Shown here piece by piece: positions 1 to 9,362 of a stretch of 64,000 nt of DNA. The position numbers and the translations under genes are program-made. Each line of letters begins with the position of its first letter. The first letter of the stretch is position 1. The notes beneath the pieces were generated by a model that saw only the letters and a program-made list of their open reading frames with translations, had not been told where the DNA came from and did not search any database. Where the stretch lies: positions 690,671-754,670 of the forward strand of contig CABFPE010000352.1 in assembly GCA_900660155.1 (NCBI GenBank). Reading direction: 5' to 3'. This stretch comes from Hofstenia miamia (lineage: Eukaryota; Xenacoelomorpha; Acoela; Hofsteniidae).

Positions 1-1204
1 AGTTTGAAAGTTGTCTGAAAGCAGTTGGTGAAGAATACAGTAGTAAAAACCCAGAAGATAATATACTAGAATTTGTTGAAAGATATAAAATATATGTAAT
101 TTCTATTTTTGAGGAATGTTTTCAAAAAGTTTACTTTCCAAATATGTGGAAGCACTCACTAGTACACTTAACAAAATCAAATAGACCAAGAGTTAATGGA
201 AAACCTTCAATAGAGAATTTTTCATTTGAATTATCTGTTCATTTTATCGGACAACTGCTCGAAATGTTAATTAGTACAAGAATAAGCATTTTTAAGTATA
301 GCGTTATAAATATAGTTTGTAAAAAAATGTTAAGGACAAAATTGAGGAATATGTAAGAAGCTGTTGGGAAAGGAAAAACAGCTCATTAATGCTTAAATTT
401 GATTTCTCGGACATCATCAAATTTCCTGTGGGGAAAATAGGAAATATATTATCAAATGTGACTGAGGAATATATCATAACCATTGTTGAAAGTTTTATTA
501 CAGGACGTAAGTATTATTCAAAAGACTTTCCATACATTCCCTTGCAGGAATGGTCTACAATTCCTTGGAACAGCACACTTGGAATTGAATTGGAAAATTG
601 TATCTTATATAATGCCCAAAGCATTCTTGGAAAATTTGGTGAAACATACATTTTTGAAAGAAATATTATTCTTTTAATAGAAGATAAGAAAGAAGAAAAG
701 AGCTATTTAAAAACTACTGCTGAAGAGGCAGCTGAAGCGTTTTGTCTTTGGTTTGAACTATATGACTTAAAAGTTAGTTCTCGTAATTTGTATTTTATGC
801 CCTTTGAAAAAGAAAAATCTGAAAACTCTGTAAGTTTCTTAAAATTTAATGGAGAATTAAAAGAAATGACTTATATACACTTAGGTGGAATACTATTCGA
901 TCCTCAACTTACATTCGTTAACCATGTATTAGAACAATTGGAATTGGTTAAGCAAAAGTTTATAAGATTTTGCCCAAATAAAGATGATACAAATGAACTC
1001 AAGGATTTCTTTGAGAAATACATATTTGAATCTATCGAAAATCTTGTTGGAATAATGAAGAAAGCAAATAGTACTCGAATCCGAAACAAATATAAATCAT
1101 TAAAAGAAGCTGTTTTAAAGATGGCTGAAAATATTTCAAAGGCGATAAAAGAATGCATTTCACAAAAAATTGAGAAATTGGACAAATACATTTTAAGTAA
1201 TTAA
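1..1204 (+). pseudogene. Inactive RT-like retroelement gene, copy A (5' end outside window)
   Basis: This is a truncated copy of the gene at 6862-9033; position 1 corresponds to about 7835. From the ATG at 389 it stays open for 271 codons to the TAA at 1202, and those residues match the C-terminal 271 residues of the 723-aa protein almost exactly, including the FERN sequence in place of the RT motif YADD. Upstream of about 388 the frame is broken by indels around 290-350, and identity to the other copy falls to roughly 85-90% by eye. The start at 389 is therefore internal to the ancestral gene, and this copy is probably a pseudogene, although a truncated product is possible. The window cuts off its 5' part. 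Confidence 0.8.
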
Positions 1205-1796
1205 AATTTCCAAAAGTTCACCTTAATAATAATCTAATTTCTAGTGCACAGACAGTATTCTTAAATTCCAAGTTTATGCATTTAATTAATAAACAATTGA
1301 ATATTACTACTTAATTAATTAAACTTTTTGCTCTTAGTAGTTAGTAATTTTGAAAATTACTTCTATTTTGAAATATAAAATTTATCTAAAATGTATATAT
1401 TCGTTTTAAGTGCTGAGACAAGATCATCTAAAGCTTGGATCAACTTAGGAAATACAGGGACCAAATACATTATTCTATGTAAAGGCAAATTTCCATGGTT
1501 GCTAATTTCTAGCTTGTGACATGTTAGTGATATAATTCGACTTTTGGGCTGGAAAATATTTAAAGTTTGAATGGCAAGTATTTTTTGCTTACTTTAAAAC
1601 TCAATAAAGTTTTGATAAACTTTTTGCTCCAAAAGTTCACATATCATAAATAATTCATTTTAGATACTGAAATATTTAGTAAATTTAAAATGTCATTGTT
1701 ATCAAAGCATGTATACATAAAATAATTGACAAATTCATTGAGTAAAATTCAATAAAGTTTTGATATACTTTTTGCTTCAAAAGTTCACACATTCTG
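1205..1796 (+). repeat. 3' tail of retroelement copy A
   Basis: Non-coding tail homologous to the sequence after copies B and C. The 11-mer CAAAAGTTCAC recurs at about 1213, 1630 and 1780 here, and also at about 2263, 2723 and 9042. Positions 1391-1532 are essentially identical to the segment before 9362, whereas 1283-1390 is clearly diverged. An internal repeat of about 45 bp containing AATAAAGTTTTGAT occurs near 1600 and again near 1748. Confidence 0.75.
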
Positions 1797-2229
1797 ACAA
1801 TTGTTTTTGACGAAATTTACAATAAATATAAAATTTACATTTAAGGAATTCCATGATCTTTGTGGTCCTCAAGAAACCTCTGTAAGTTTCTTAAAATTTA
1901 ATGGAGAATTAAAAGAAATGACTTATATAGATTTAGGTGAAATACTATTTGATCCTGAACTTACATTCGTTGAATATGTATTAGAACAATTGGAATTGGT
2001 TCAGCAAAAGTTTGTAAGATTTTGCCCAAAAAGAGATGGTACAAATGAATTGAAGGATTTCTTTAAAAAGATACTTGAATCTATCGAAAATCTTGGTGAG
2101 ATAATGAAGAAAGCAAATAGTATTCGAATCCGACACAAATATGAATCATTTAAGAATGATGTTTTAGAGATGGCTGAAAATTTTTCAAATGGAGAAAAAA
2201 ATACACTTCACAAAAATTTGAGCAATTAG
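1797..2229 (+). pseudogene. Chimeric remnant: hAT fragment joined to RT-like C-terminus (copy B)
   Basis: An open frame of 142 codons runs from 1801 to 2229. Its first part (to about 1875, peptide FHDLCGPQE) aligns with the hAT remnant at 3273-3350 (FHNMCGPQT). From about 1876 it switches to the C-terminal part of the RT-like protein (SVSFLKFNGELKEMTY onward), about 85-90% similar to copies A and C. The join lies inside both coding regions, so this is a rearrangement product. Whether it is expressed cannot be told. It is followed by the same 3' tail as the other copies. Confidence 0.7.
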
Positions 2230-3228
2230 TCAAATATGTCAGTAGTAATTAAAACCCCCAAAAGTTCACCTTAATAATAATCTAATTTCTATTGCACCGA
2301 CAGTATTCCTTAATTCCAAATTTTGTCATTTCATTAATAGACAATGGAATATTGCCATTGCTGAATTAATCATTTTGTAATTGTAAAAATTCCTTCTATA
2401 TTGAAATATAAAATTCATCTAAAATTTATATATTCGTTTTATGTGCTTAGACAAGATCATCTAAAGCTTGGATCAACTTAGGATAATAGACAGACCAAAT
2501 ACATTATTTTGTATAATGGCAAGTTTTATGATGTCATGGCTATTTCAGAAAAGACATATTATTCTTTTTCTAAGAACCAAGCAGTTTTCATATTTGCTTT
2601 CTAGCTTGTGACACTATAGTAAATTCATTCAACTTTTTGAGCTGGGAAATATTTAAAGTTTGAAGGACATGTATTTTTTACCTACAGTAAAATGTAATAA
2701 AATTTTAATAAAGTTTTTGCTCCAAAAGTTCACATATCATAAATAATTCGTTTTAGCTACTGAAATATTTAGTAAATTTATCATGTTATTGTTACCAAAG
2801 CATGTATATATAAAACAATTGAAAATTCATTGAGTAAAATTCAAAAGCGTTTTCTACTATGGACAGATGCATATGGGCTTGTGAACACACTTCTTATTTG
2901 ACTCAGTTTACTTTATGCATGGGCGTGGGCGTCGATCCTGGGGGAGGGGGGAGGATTTATTTCCCTCACACAATTTGGAATTTTTGAAATAATTAAGTTT
3001 TAGCCCTTCAAAAAATAATTATTTTAGCAATTTCTTAATATTTAATGCAAAATTAAAATGAATTGCAAATTGCAATTCAGACATGTAAAGTTTAACGGGC
3101 TACATTTATCTTCATTTATAGAGCACTGTCTCGCAAGATCATTTTTACACAATCAATGTGTGATCAAAAGCTGCTGGATTTTTTGAAAATTTTGACAAAA
3201 TTTGATATGGCTGTGGGATACATGATTC
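2230..3228 (+). repeat. 3' tail of retroelement copy B
   Basis: Homologous to the tail of copy A (1205-1796) and, further out, to 10291-10820 behind copy C. For example, the TTTCTACTATGG-containing stretch near 2850 matches 10611, and the stretch ending in CAATTCAGACATGTAAAG near 3080 matches 10780. Compared with copy C, this tail carries about 50 extra G-rich bases at about 2918-2966. No coding frame of note. Confidence 0.7.
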
Positions 3229-3912
3229 ATGGGAAATATTTCAATTTTCTACATTATATTACAAAATTTTTTGGACAATTATTTTAATGAAATTTACAAT
3301 AAGGTAAATACATTTAAAAAATTCCATAATATGTGTGGCCCTCAAACAACTCGCACAAAGCGTCTTGCAAAATGGCTGAATGAGAATCCTGATTCAACAC
3401 ATTGCCATGATTCGAGCAAAGACAAGTGTCTTTCTAAATATTTTAGTGTGTTAGATAGAACAAAAAACTCCATTGATAATCATTTCATGGAAATATTTGA
3501 TGAAATTGAGACAGAATTGACAAGGGATACCAGTAGTGATCCCCAGAAATAAATATACCAAAAGAATACTACTTCCATGCTGTAGACTTTGACGAGTTAT
3601 GTCAGGACTTACACATGATTCCAACTTTGGTCAAACAAGGCAGTATTGCAACTTAACGACTTTCTTCAATTGTTGAAAAGTAGTAAGCCATCTAGTTTGG
3701 ATTTCTGTCCTCAGGTGGTGAATGTGACGAAATTGCTACTATTATTCCCAGCTGGTTCATCAAGTGCTGAATGATCACTTAGCACTCTGAAAAGACTGAA
3801 GATGTGGCTAAGACACGCTAGGACAAACTTGTCTGAGAGTGTTGGCATCTTACAACATTAACAATCATCTGGTTGACAGCCTTGATATGAAGAAATTGTG
3901 TAATTAGTTTAA
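3229..3912 (+). pseudogene. hAT-superfamily transposase, C-terminal remnant
   Basis: An open frame of 107 codons (3229-3552) contains a stretch resembling the region of hAT/ZMYM-like transposases before the dimerisation domain (YFSVLDRTKNSIDNHFME). After interruptions, the forward strand near 3780-3840 reads LSTLKRLKMWLR, which matches the hAT C-terminal dimerisation signature (F/L-S-x-L-[KR]-R-[IL]-K). Several stops separate these pieces, so the gene is dead. A fragment of the same sequence is fused to copy B at 1797-1875. No terminal repeats were recognised. Confidence 0.6.
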
Positions 3913-4479
3913 AAATTAATAACGTAGAAAAGTTTATGCTACACATGAAAATTGACACTTATACTTTATTACTCTTTATTCAAGCGAAACGTGCCTTTTT
4001 AACATATATTTTCATAACACTAAGTTAAATTGTTAATCAAGTAAGCACAATTACACTTTAACTTGGAAAGCATCTTGGAGTTGTTTCAAGATTACTGCTT
4101 TGTTTTTGAAAAAAAAACATTCTACGCGAATAATTTGCTAAGAACCTTAAACTAGATTTTCGTTTTTTTCTTTCGGTTCGGATTGGGGTTTTTCGATTTT
4201 CTGCCAAACCTAAACAACAACGTTTTTCAACTCAGAGAGTTGTTTAAGTAATTCCCTGTGTTTCATTAAATCACTAAGAATTGTGGAAGACTTTATATGA
4301 ATATTACATGTAATCCTTTTAATGTTTCGAATTTCAGAAATATCTACGATTCACTATTATCCAAGCGTAAAGTGTAGGAGAATTGTAAACAGTTGTACAC
4401 TTCATAATGAAATTTCATGTGGCAACTACACCGGCTTAAAGAAAACGCCGTTTTGTAAAAAAAAGTATCTGATGCCTGT
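3913..4479. other. Intergenic, nothing recognised
   Basis: AT-rich sequence with no convincing coding frame, tRNA or repeat. The short frame beginning at 4322 has no recognisable motif and runs into the terminal repeat of the next element. Confidence 0.5.
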
Positions 4480-5030
4480 TTCTTACAAATGCATATCACT
4501 ATAAATTCTAACATTTCGGGCATTTTTATCCTTTTTCACATAAAGGCTCATTTGATAGGAAATTTTATTTTCTTTGCATTATTTATAAGTTAAAAAATGA
4601 AGTTTTTAAGTATGAATATTTGCAATGTTACATTTTACAAAATAGGCGTTTGAATTGAAGATATTTGAAAATTTTAATACGAAATATAATAATTAAATAC
4701 GACTTAAGCTTTGTTAATCAAAATTTTTTTTTAGTCAGGGCATATTCTTCATAAGCGTAAAGATAATTCAACTTGTTTGATTGCATGTTGAATCTGACAA
4801 AGGAGGCTATCATATGATTTAGTACCTGCCATTCATATTAACAACGCAACTTGCCGCATATATTTGGATCTTAGTGTGTGTTTGAAATAGGTACTCCATT
4901 TACATTACCATATTTGCACAAAAATATAAAATTAAGGTAAGAAAATAATATTTTCTAGCAAATGAGCCCTTATGTGACGAAAGACGATAAAAATAGTCGA
5001 AATAATAGATTTTAATGTCATGCATTTGTT
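4480..5030. mobile_element. MITE-like element with about 90-bp terminal inverted repeats
   Basis: Positions about 4487-4575 and 4935-5025 are imperfect inverted repeats. Left, inward: AAATGCAT, then CATTTTTATCC, then CACATAAAGGCTCATTTG. The reverse complement of the right end reads AAATGCAT, then CTATTTTTATCG, then CACATAAGGGCTCATTTG. The interior (about 360 bp) is AT-rich and non-coding. The structure fits a non-autonomous DNA transposon. No clear target-site duplication was found, so the exact ends and superfamily are open. Confidence 0.6.
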
Positions 5031-5821
5031 GAAGTCGTCAGAAAATTTGTTTACTAAATGAAAAGTAATTAAGATGAAACTTCAAATTTAAAAGTACTTT
5101 GGTCTGCAAAACAGCTGCAAAATATTTTTAATTTATCACTTATTTTGAATTTTTGGTTTCTTTCGCCATCTTTGCAATTCTGACCCACTACAAGGTGGGT
5201 CGTGCAATCAAATTAACTCAAGTGCAGTGAATTCAATATAATCTATAAAAATGTGTTAGAACATATATAGAACATATATGTTAAGTTTTCAATTCATTAA
5301 TTTAGTAGGTCATGATGTCACCAATTTCCCCTTTGGATCGTCCACTGAATGCCTTAAAAAATTTAAAAATATCAGCAAATAAAATAAAGCCACTAGTGAG
5401 CTAAGCCCAAGTAAGCAAATAATTAATAATGAATAACTAATAGCGATTAATCATAGATGTAGTATTAGAACTACCAACATCATATGTTAAGTATATAATA
5501 ACATAAATGATAAAATAGTAGCAAGGAGCAGGGCGCAGGCGAATAAGCTCATCTTAAAGAAGAGGCGAGACACCCTCTCAAAATGTGAGGACAGGCGAGG
5601 ACCAACCTGGCTTCCTCATTATACGCCCCTGCCTACTTGTCATAGCTGCTATAAATAGCATGATGAGTGACATACAATAAATAGGTGTAATTTGAATCAA
5701 CAATTGTGATTGATTCAACCACTTAATGCAGTGATGAGTCACCATATGTTCTATGAAATAAATTAGTAGTCAAAATACCATTGTGAAAAACACCACTTGC
5801 CAAATATTTGAATGAAACAAA
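5031..5821. other. Sequence upstream of the retroelement ORF, with a GC-rich patch
   Basis: No coding frame. About 5520-5640 is distinctly GC-rich (GCAGGGCGCAGGCG and onward) in an otherwise AT-rich stretch and could be the remnant of a separate small element. This region may include the promoter or 5' UTR of the gene starting at 5822, but no promoter element could be identified. Confidence 0.4.
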
Positions 5822-6562
5822 ATGACAATTAATGTCATTCAAATAAATCTGGATAAAAATTGGAAAAAATTTTTAGAAGAATATAGAGAAAATTTTCCAA
5901 AAGAGAACAATATTTTTCTTTTACAAGATCCACCACAAGGTCAAGATGGGCAACCCGTCCACTTAGAGAACTATCATAATATACATAAAGGAGATGATCG
6001 AGTTGAGATTCTAGTTCCAGTTGAATGGATGGAAAACAACCAATGCAAAGAATTATCCATAACAGGATCTGATAGAAGTAGTGAAAATTATTGGATAAAT
6101 GCAGTACATCTTAAAGCGAAAGACATTTCGATGTTATTTGTAAGTGTATACTGTATAAGTCAAAAAATGAAAAAAGAAGAACGAAGAGAATTCATTCAAG
6201 AACTTACGAAGACTACAAATATGAAATATGAGAATTCTAAGCCTAATTTTCTGATATGTGGTGATTTTAATGCGCACCATGCAGCGTTTGGCGGTAATAC
6301 CTCTGATCGATTGGGTAAAATGTTGGTTGACTACATAATTGCTAATAATTTACACATGTTAAATCGTCCGCTGGAAGGTCCAACATTCTTCGCAGCATCA
6401 AGTTCAACCTACATTGATCTAAGTTTTGTAAATCGCAACAGTCCATATTATTTCACTTGGGAAATTAAAGGTCATGATAAAGCATATCTTCACCACAAAC
6501 CGATATTTATTCAAATATCAAAAACCTCCCACCCAATACAAGCCGCGACTGAGAATAAATAG
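5822..6562 (+). CDS. Apurinic-type endonuclease (EN) domain of a non-LTR-like retroelement, copy C 5' part
   Basis: The 246-codon frame starts in a good initiation context (ACAAAATGA). Its fold signature is that of the exonuclease-endonuclease-phosphatase domain of Jockey/R1-type retrotransposons: QINL near residue 7, LLQDPP near 33 (families usually have LLQEP), SVYC near 108, ICGDFNAHH near 143, GPTFF and YIDLSF near 187-200, and a final LHHKPI near 224 where SDH is usual. Two acidic catalytic positions are thus changed (Glu to Asp, and the Asp of SDH lost), while the GDFN motif is kept. The frame ends at a TAG created by the 167-bp tandem duplication at 6394-6727. Without that duplication the frame would run into the RT-like ORF. 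Cleavage activity is doubtful. Confidence 0.75.
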   Translation: MTINVIQINLDKNWKKFLEEYRENFPKENNIFLLQDPPQGQDGQPVHLENYHNIHKGDDRVEILVPVEWMENNQCKELSITGSDRSSENYWINAVHLKAKDISMLFVSVYCISQKMKKEERREFIQELTKTTNMKYENSKPNFLICGDFNAHHAAFGGNTSDRLGKMLVDYIIANNLHMLNRPLEGPTFFAASSSTYIDLSFVNRNSPYYFTWEIKGHDKAYLHHKPIFIQISKTSHPIQAATENK

Positions 6563-6727
6563 CATCAAGTTCAACATACATTGATCTAAGTTTTGTAAAT
6601 CGCAACAGTCCATATTATTTCACTTGGGAAATTAAAGGTCATGATAAAGCATATCTTCACCACAAACCGATATTTATTCAAATATCAAAAACCTCCCACC
6701 CAATACAAGCCGCGACTGAGAATAAAT
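6394..6727 (+). repeat. 167-bp tandem duplication inside the EN coding region
   Basis: Units 6394-6560 and 6561-6727 are identical except for one base near 6409/6576. 167 is not a multiple of three, so the second unit is out of frame and the junction creates the TAG that ends the EN ORF. The near-perfect identity points to a very recent event or an assembly artefact. Confidence 0.95.
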
Positions 6728-6861
6728 TTGAATTCAACACATTCTGGATACAAGAGTTATGTGGAAAGATTAAATATGATTGTTACGACTGCAAATCTCA
6801 AAGTAGAAACACTTCAATTGAATATATAAATGATAAAAAAATTAGTAATACTCATATATCA

Positions 6862-9033
6862 ATGGAAAACCTTAAAGAATCCTGTCAACTTATCATCGAA
6901 TCTAATGATGCATACAATGATATTGATCTAATTAGAACTATTTTAGATTCTAATGCAGAAATAAGCTTAAAATTAATTAGAGCATTTAATTTGTGTATTT
7001 GCAACGGTTTGTTTCCCGATGTATTCAAAATCGCGTATTTGAAATGTAATGAAGACCATTCTCATTCTGCGAGTAATTATTTTATTAGAGTACCTGCACT
7101 TAAAGAACTTTTTGAAACTTTTATTCTCAAAACCCAGAATTATAGAGTTATTAATAAGGAAGAATTGGCTTCGTATTTAAAACGTCCCAATGAGACTTTA
7201 ATCATCGGTTTTGATGCATCATCTTTGTCCTTGGAAACACTAATAACAGCAATAGCTAATCTTACAGAATGTTTTTACAAACCTCTTTTAAAGAACTACA
7301 ATAAACATCATACACTATATTTGATAGAAAATCCGCGGATTAAAATTCCAGTAAGACATTTAGATGGATTAAAAGAACTTTTCTTAAGAAGATTTGTTAT
7401 GACTTATCTACTAAGGCCATCAAATTCTGAAGTAATTTGCTTCGAAAATTGGTTTATTATTTTACTAAAAAGTACAACAAAATTCGAAAATAGCGTCAGT
7501 AAATGTATTGAACTTCATAATATGGGTACAGTACTTATAAATTCACTGAAAAATTCTAAAATTTTTAAGGAGTTAAAAATTGAGTTTTCTCATTTCACAA
7601 AAGAAAGTGATAAACATACATGTAAATTACCTCCAGATGCACACCACACTATTCGTAACGCATTACAAATCGATGATTTTTTAAAACTTATTTTTGAAAC
7701 AAGCAACATCTCGCAATCAATGTATAACATCGCAATTAAAAAGATTAATCCTTTTGAGGAATTCCTAACTCAAATACTGTCTTCAATGGAAGATAAAAAA
7801 AAACATTTTCCATCTCTCACTGTTAGTGGAAAAGAGTTTGAAAGTTGTCTGAAAGCAGTCGGTGAAGAATACAGTAATAAACACCCGGAAGAAAATTTAC
7901 TAGAAACTGTTAAAAGATATGAAAAATATGTAATTCCTATTTTGGAAGAATGTTTTCAAAAAGGCTACTTTCCAAGTATGTTAAAGCACTCACTAGTACA
8001 CATAAGAAAATCAAATAGACCAAAAGTTAATGGAAAACTTTTACTAGAGAATTTTTCATTTGATTTATCAGTTCATTTTATCGGACAACTGCTCGAAAGG
8101 TTAATTAGTACAAGAATAAACATTTCTGAATCAATAAATAAAGTTTATGAAGGCAATATTAAGAACATAATCGAAGAATATGTAAAAGGCTGTTGGGAAA
8201 GGAAGAACAGCTCATTAATGCTTAAATTTGATTTCTCGGACATCGTCAAATTGCCTATGAAGGAAATAGGAAATATATTATCAAATGTGACTGAAGAATA
8301 CATCATAACAATTGTTGAAAGTTTTATTACAGGACGTAAGTATTATTCAAAAGACTTTCCATACATTCCCTTGCAGGAATGGTCTACAATTCCTGGGAAT
8401 AGCACACTTGGAATTGAATTGGAAAATTGTATCTTATATAATGCCCAAAGCATTCTTGGAAAATTTGGTGAAACATACATTTTTGAAAGAAATATTATTC
8501 TTTTAATAGAAGATAAGAAAGAAGAAAAGAGCTATTTAAAAACTACTGCTGAAGAGGCAGCTGAAGCGTTTTGTCTTTGGTTTGAACTATATGACTTAAA
8601 AGTTAGTTCTCGTAATTTGTATTTTATGCCCTTTGAAAAAGAAAAATCTGAAAACTCTGTAAGTTTCTTAAAATTTAATGGAGAATTAAAAGAAATGACT
8701 TATATACACTTAGGTGGAATACTATTCGATCCTCAACTTACATTCGTTAACCATGTATTAGAACAATTGGAATTGGTTAAGCAAAAGTTTATAAGATTTT
8801 GCCCAAATAAAGATGATACAAATGAACTCAAGGATTTCTTTGAGAAATACATATTTGAATCTATCGAAAATCTTGTTGGAATAATGAAGAAAGCAAATAG
8901 TACTCGAATCCGAAACAAATATAAATCATTAAAAGAAGCTGTTTTAAAGATGGCTGAAAATATTTCAAAGGCGATAAAAGAATGCATTTCACAAAAAATT
9001 GAGAAATTGGACAAATACATTTTAAGTAATTAA
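6862..9033 (+). CDS. Tandem reverse-transcriptase-like protein without catalytic motif C, copy C
   Basis: An intact frame of 723 codons. Two successive segments follow the order of non-LTR RT motifs. Segment 1: CICNGLFPDVFK near residues 46-57, motif A region GFDAS at 116-120, motif C replaced by FENW at 194-197. Segment 2: CFQKGYFPSMLK near 370, HFIGQLLERLISTR near 406, motif A KFDFSD at 455-460, motif B replaced by PGNSTLG near 510-517, motif C replaced by FERN at 541-544, then the thumb-like region YIHLGGILFDPQLTF near 595. The first motif-A Asp is kept in both, but both motif-C Asp residues are gone in both, as is the KAPGPD motif. Polymerase activity is therefore not expected. Length, openness and near-identical partial copies argue for recent function or recent spread. 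The ATG at 6862 may not be the true start, because the frame is open upstream and EN would join it but for the duplication. Confidence 0.8.
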   Translation: MENLKESCQLIIESNDAYNDIDLIRTILDSNAEISLKLIRAFNLCICNGLFPDVFKIAYLKCNEDHSHSASNYFIRVPALKELFETFILKTQNYRVINKEELASYLKRPNETLIIGFDASSLSLETLITAIANLTECFYKPLLKNYNKHHTLYLIENPRIKIPVRHLDGLKELFLRRFVMTYLLRPSNSEVICFENWFIILLKSTTKFENSVSKCIELHNMGTVLINSLKNSKIFKELKIEFSHFTKESDKHTCKLPPDAHHTIRNALQIDDFLKLIFETSNISQSMYNIAIKKINPFEEFLTQILSSMEDKKKHFPSLTVSGKEFESCLKAVGEEYSNKHPEENLLETVKRYEKYVIPILEECFQKGYFPSMLKHSLVHIRKSNRPKVNGKLLLENFSFDLSVHFIGQLLERLISTRINISESINKVYEGNIKNIIEEYVKGCWERKNSSLMLKFDFSDIVKLPMKEIGNILSNVTEEYIITIVESFITGRKYYSKDFPYIPLQEWSTIPGNSTLGIELENCILYNAQSILGKFGETYIFERNIILLIEDKKEEKSYLKTTAEEAAEAFCLWFELYDLKVSSRNLYFMPFEKEKSENSVSFLKFNGELKEMTYIHLGGILFDPQLTFVNHVLEQLELVKQKFIRFCPNKDDTNELKDFFEKYIFESIENLVGIMKKANSTRIRNKYKSLKEAVLKMAENISKAIKECISQKIEKLDKYILSN

Positions 9034-9362
9034 AATTTCCAAAAGTTCACCTTAATAATAATCTAATTTCTAGTGCACAGACAGTATTCTTAAATTCCAA
9101 GTTTATGCATTTAATTAATAAACAATGGAATATTGCCATTGCTTCATTAATCATTTTGTCTCTTTATAATTTGTTACTATGTTGAAAACTACTATTTTTA
9201 TAAAATATATATATTATCTAAAATGTATATATTCGTTTTAAGTGCTGAGACAAGATCATCTAAAGCTTGGATCAACTTAGGAAATACAGGGACCAAATAC
9301 ATTATTCTATGTAAAGGCAAATTTCCATGGTTGCTAATTTCTAGCTTGTGACATGTTAGTGA
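9034..9362 (+). repeat. 3' tail of retroelement copy C, proximal part
   Basis: Directly follows the TAA of copy C. It matches 1205-1532 in blocks: near identity over 9034-9112 and from about 9222 to 9362, with a diverged stretch between. The tail is interrupted at about 9362 by mariner-derived sequence and resumes at about 10291. Confidence 0.75.

Noticed and set aside
904-1191. Minus-strand 95-codon frame opposite copy A (and its twin at 8733-9020)
   Set aside because: Antisense shadow of the conserved RT-like coding strand. Conservation is explained by the sense frame.
2918-2966. G-rich stretch as a regulatory or G-quadruplex element
   Set aside because: It is an indel relative to the copy C tail and looks like a small insertion remnant; no regulatory evidence.
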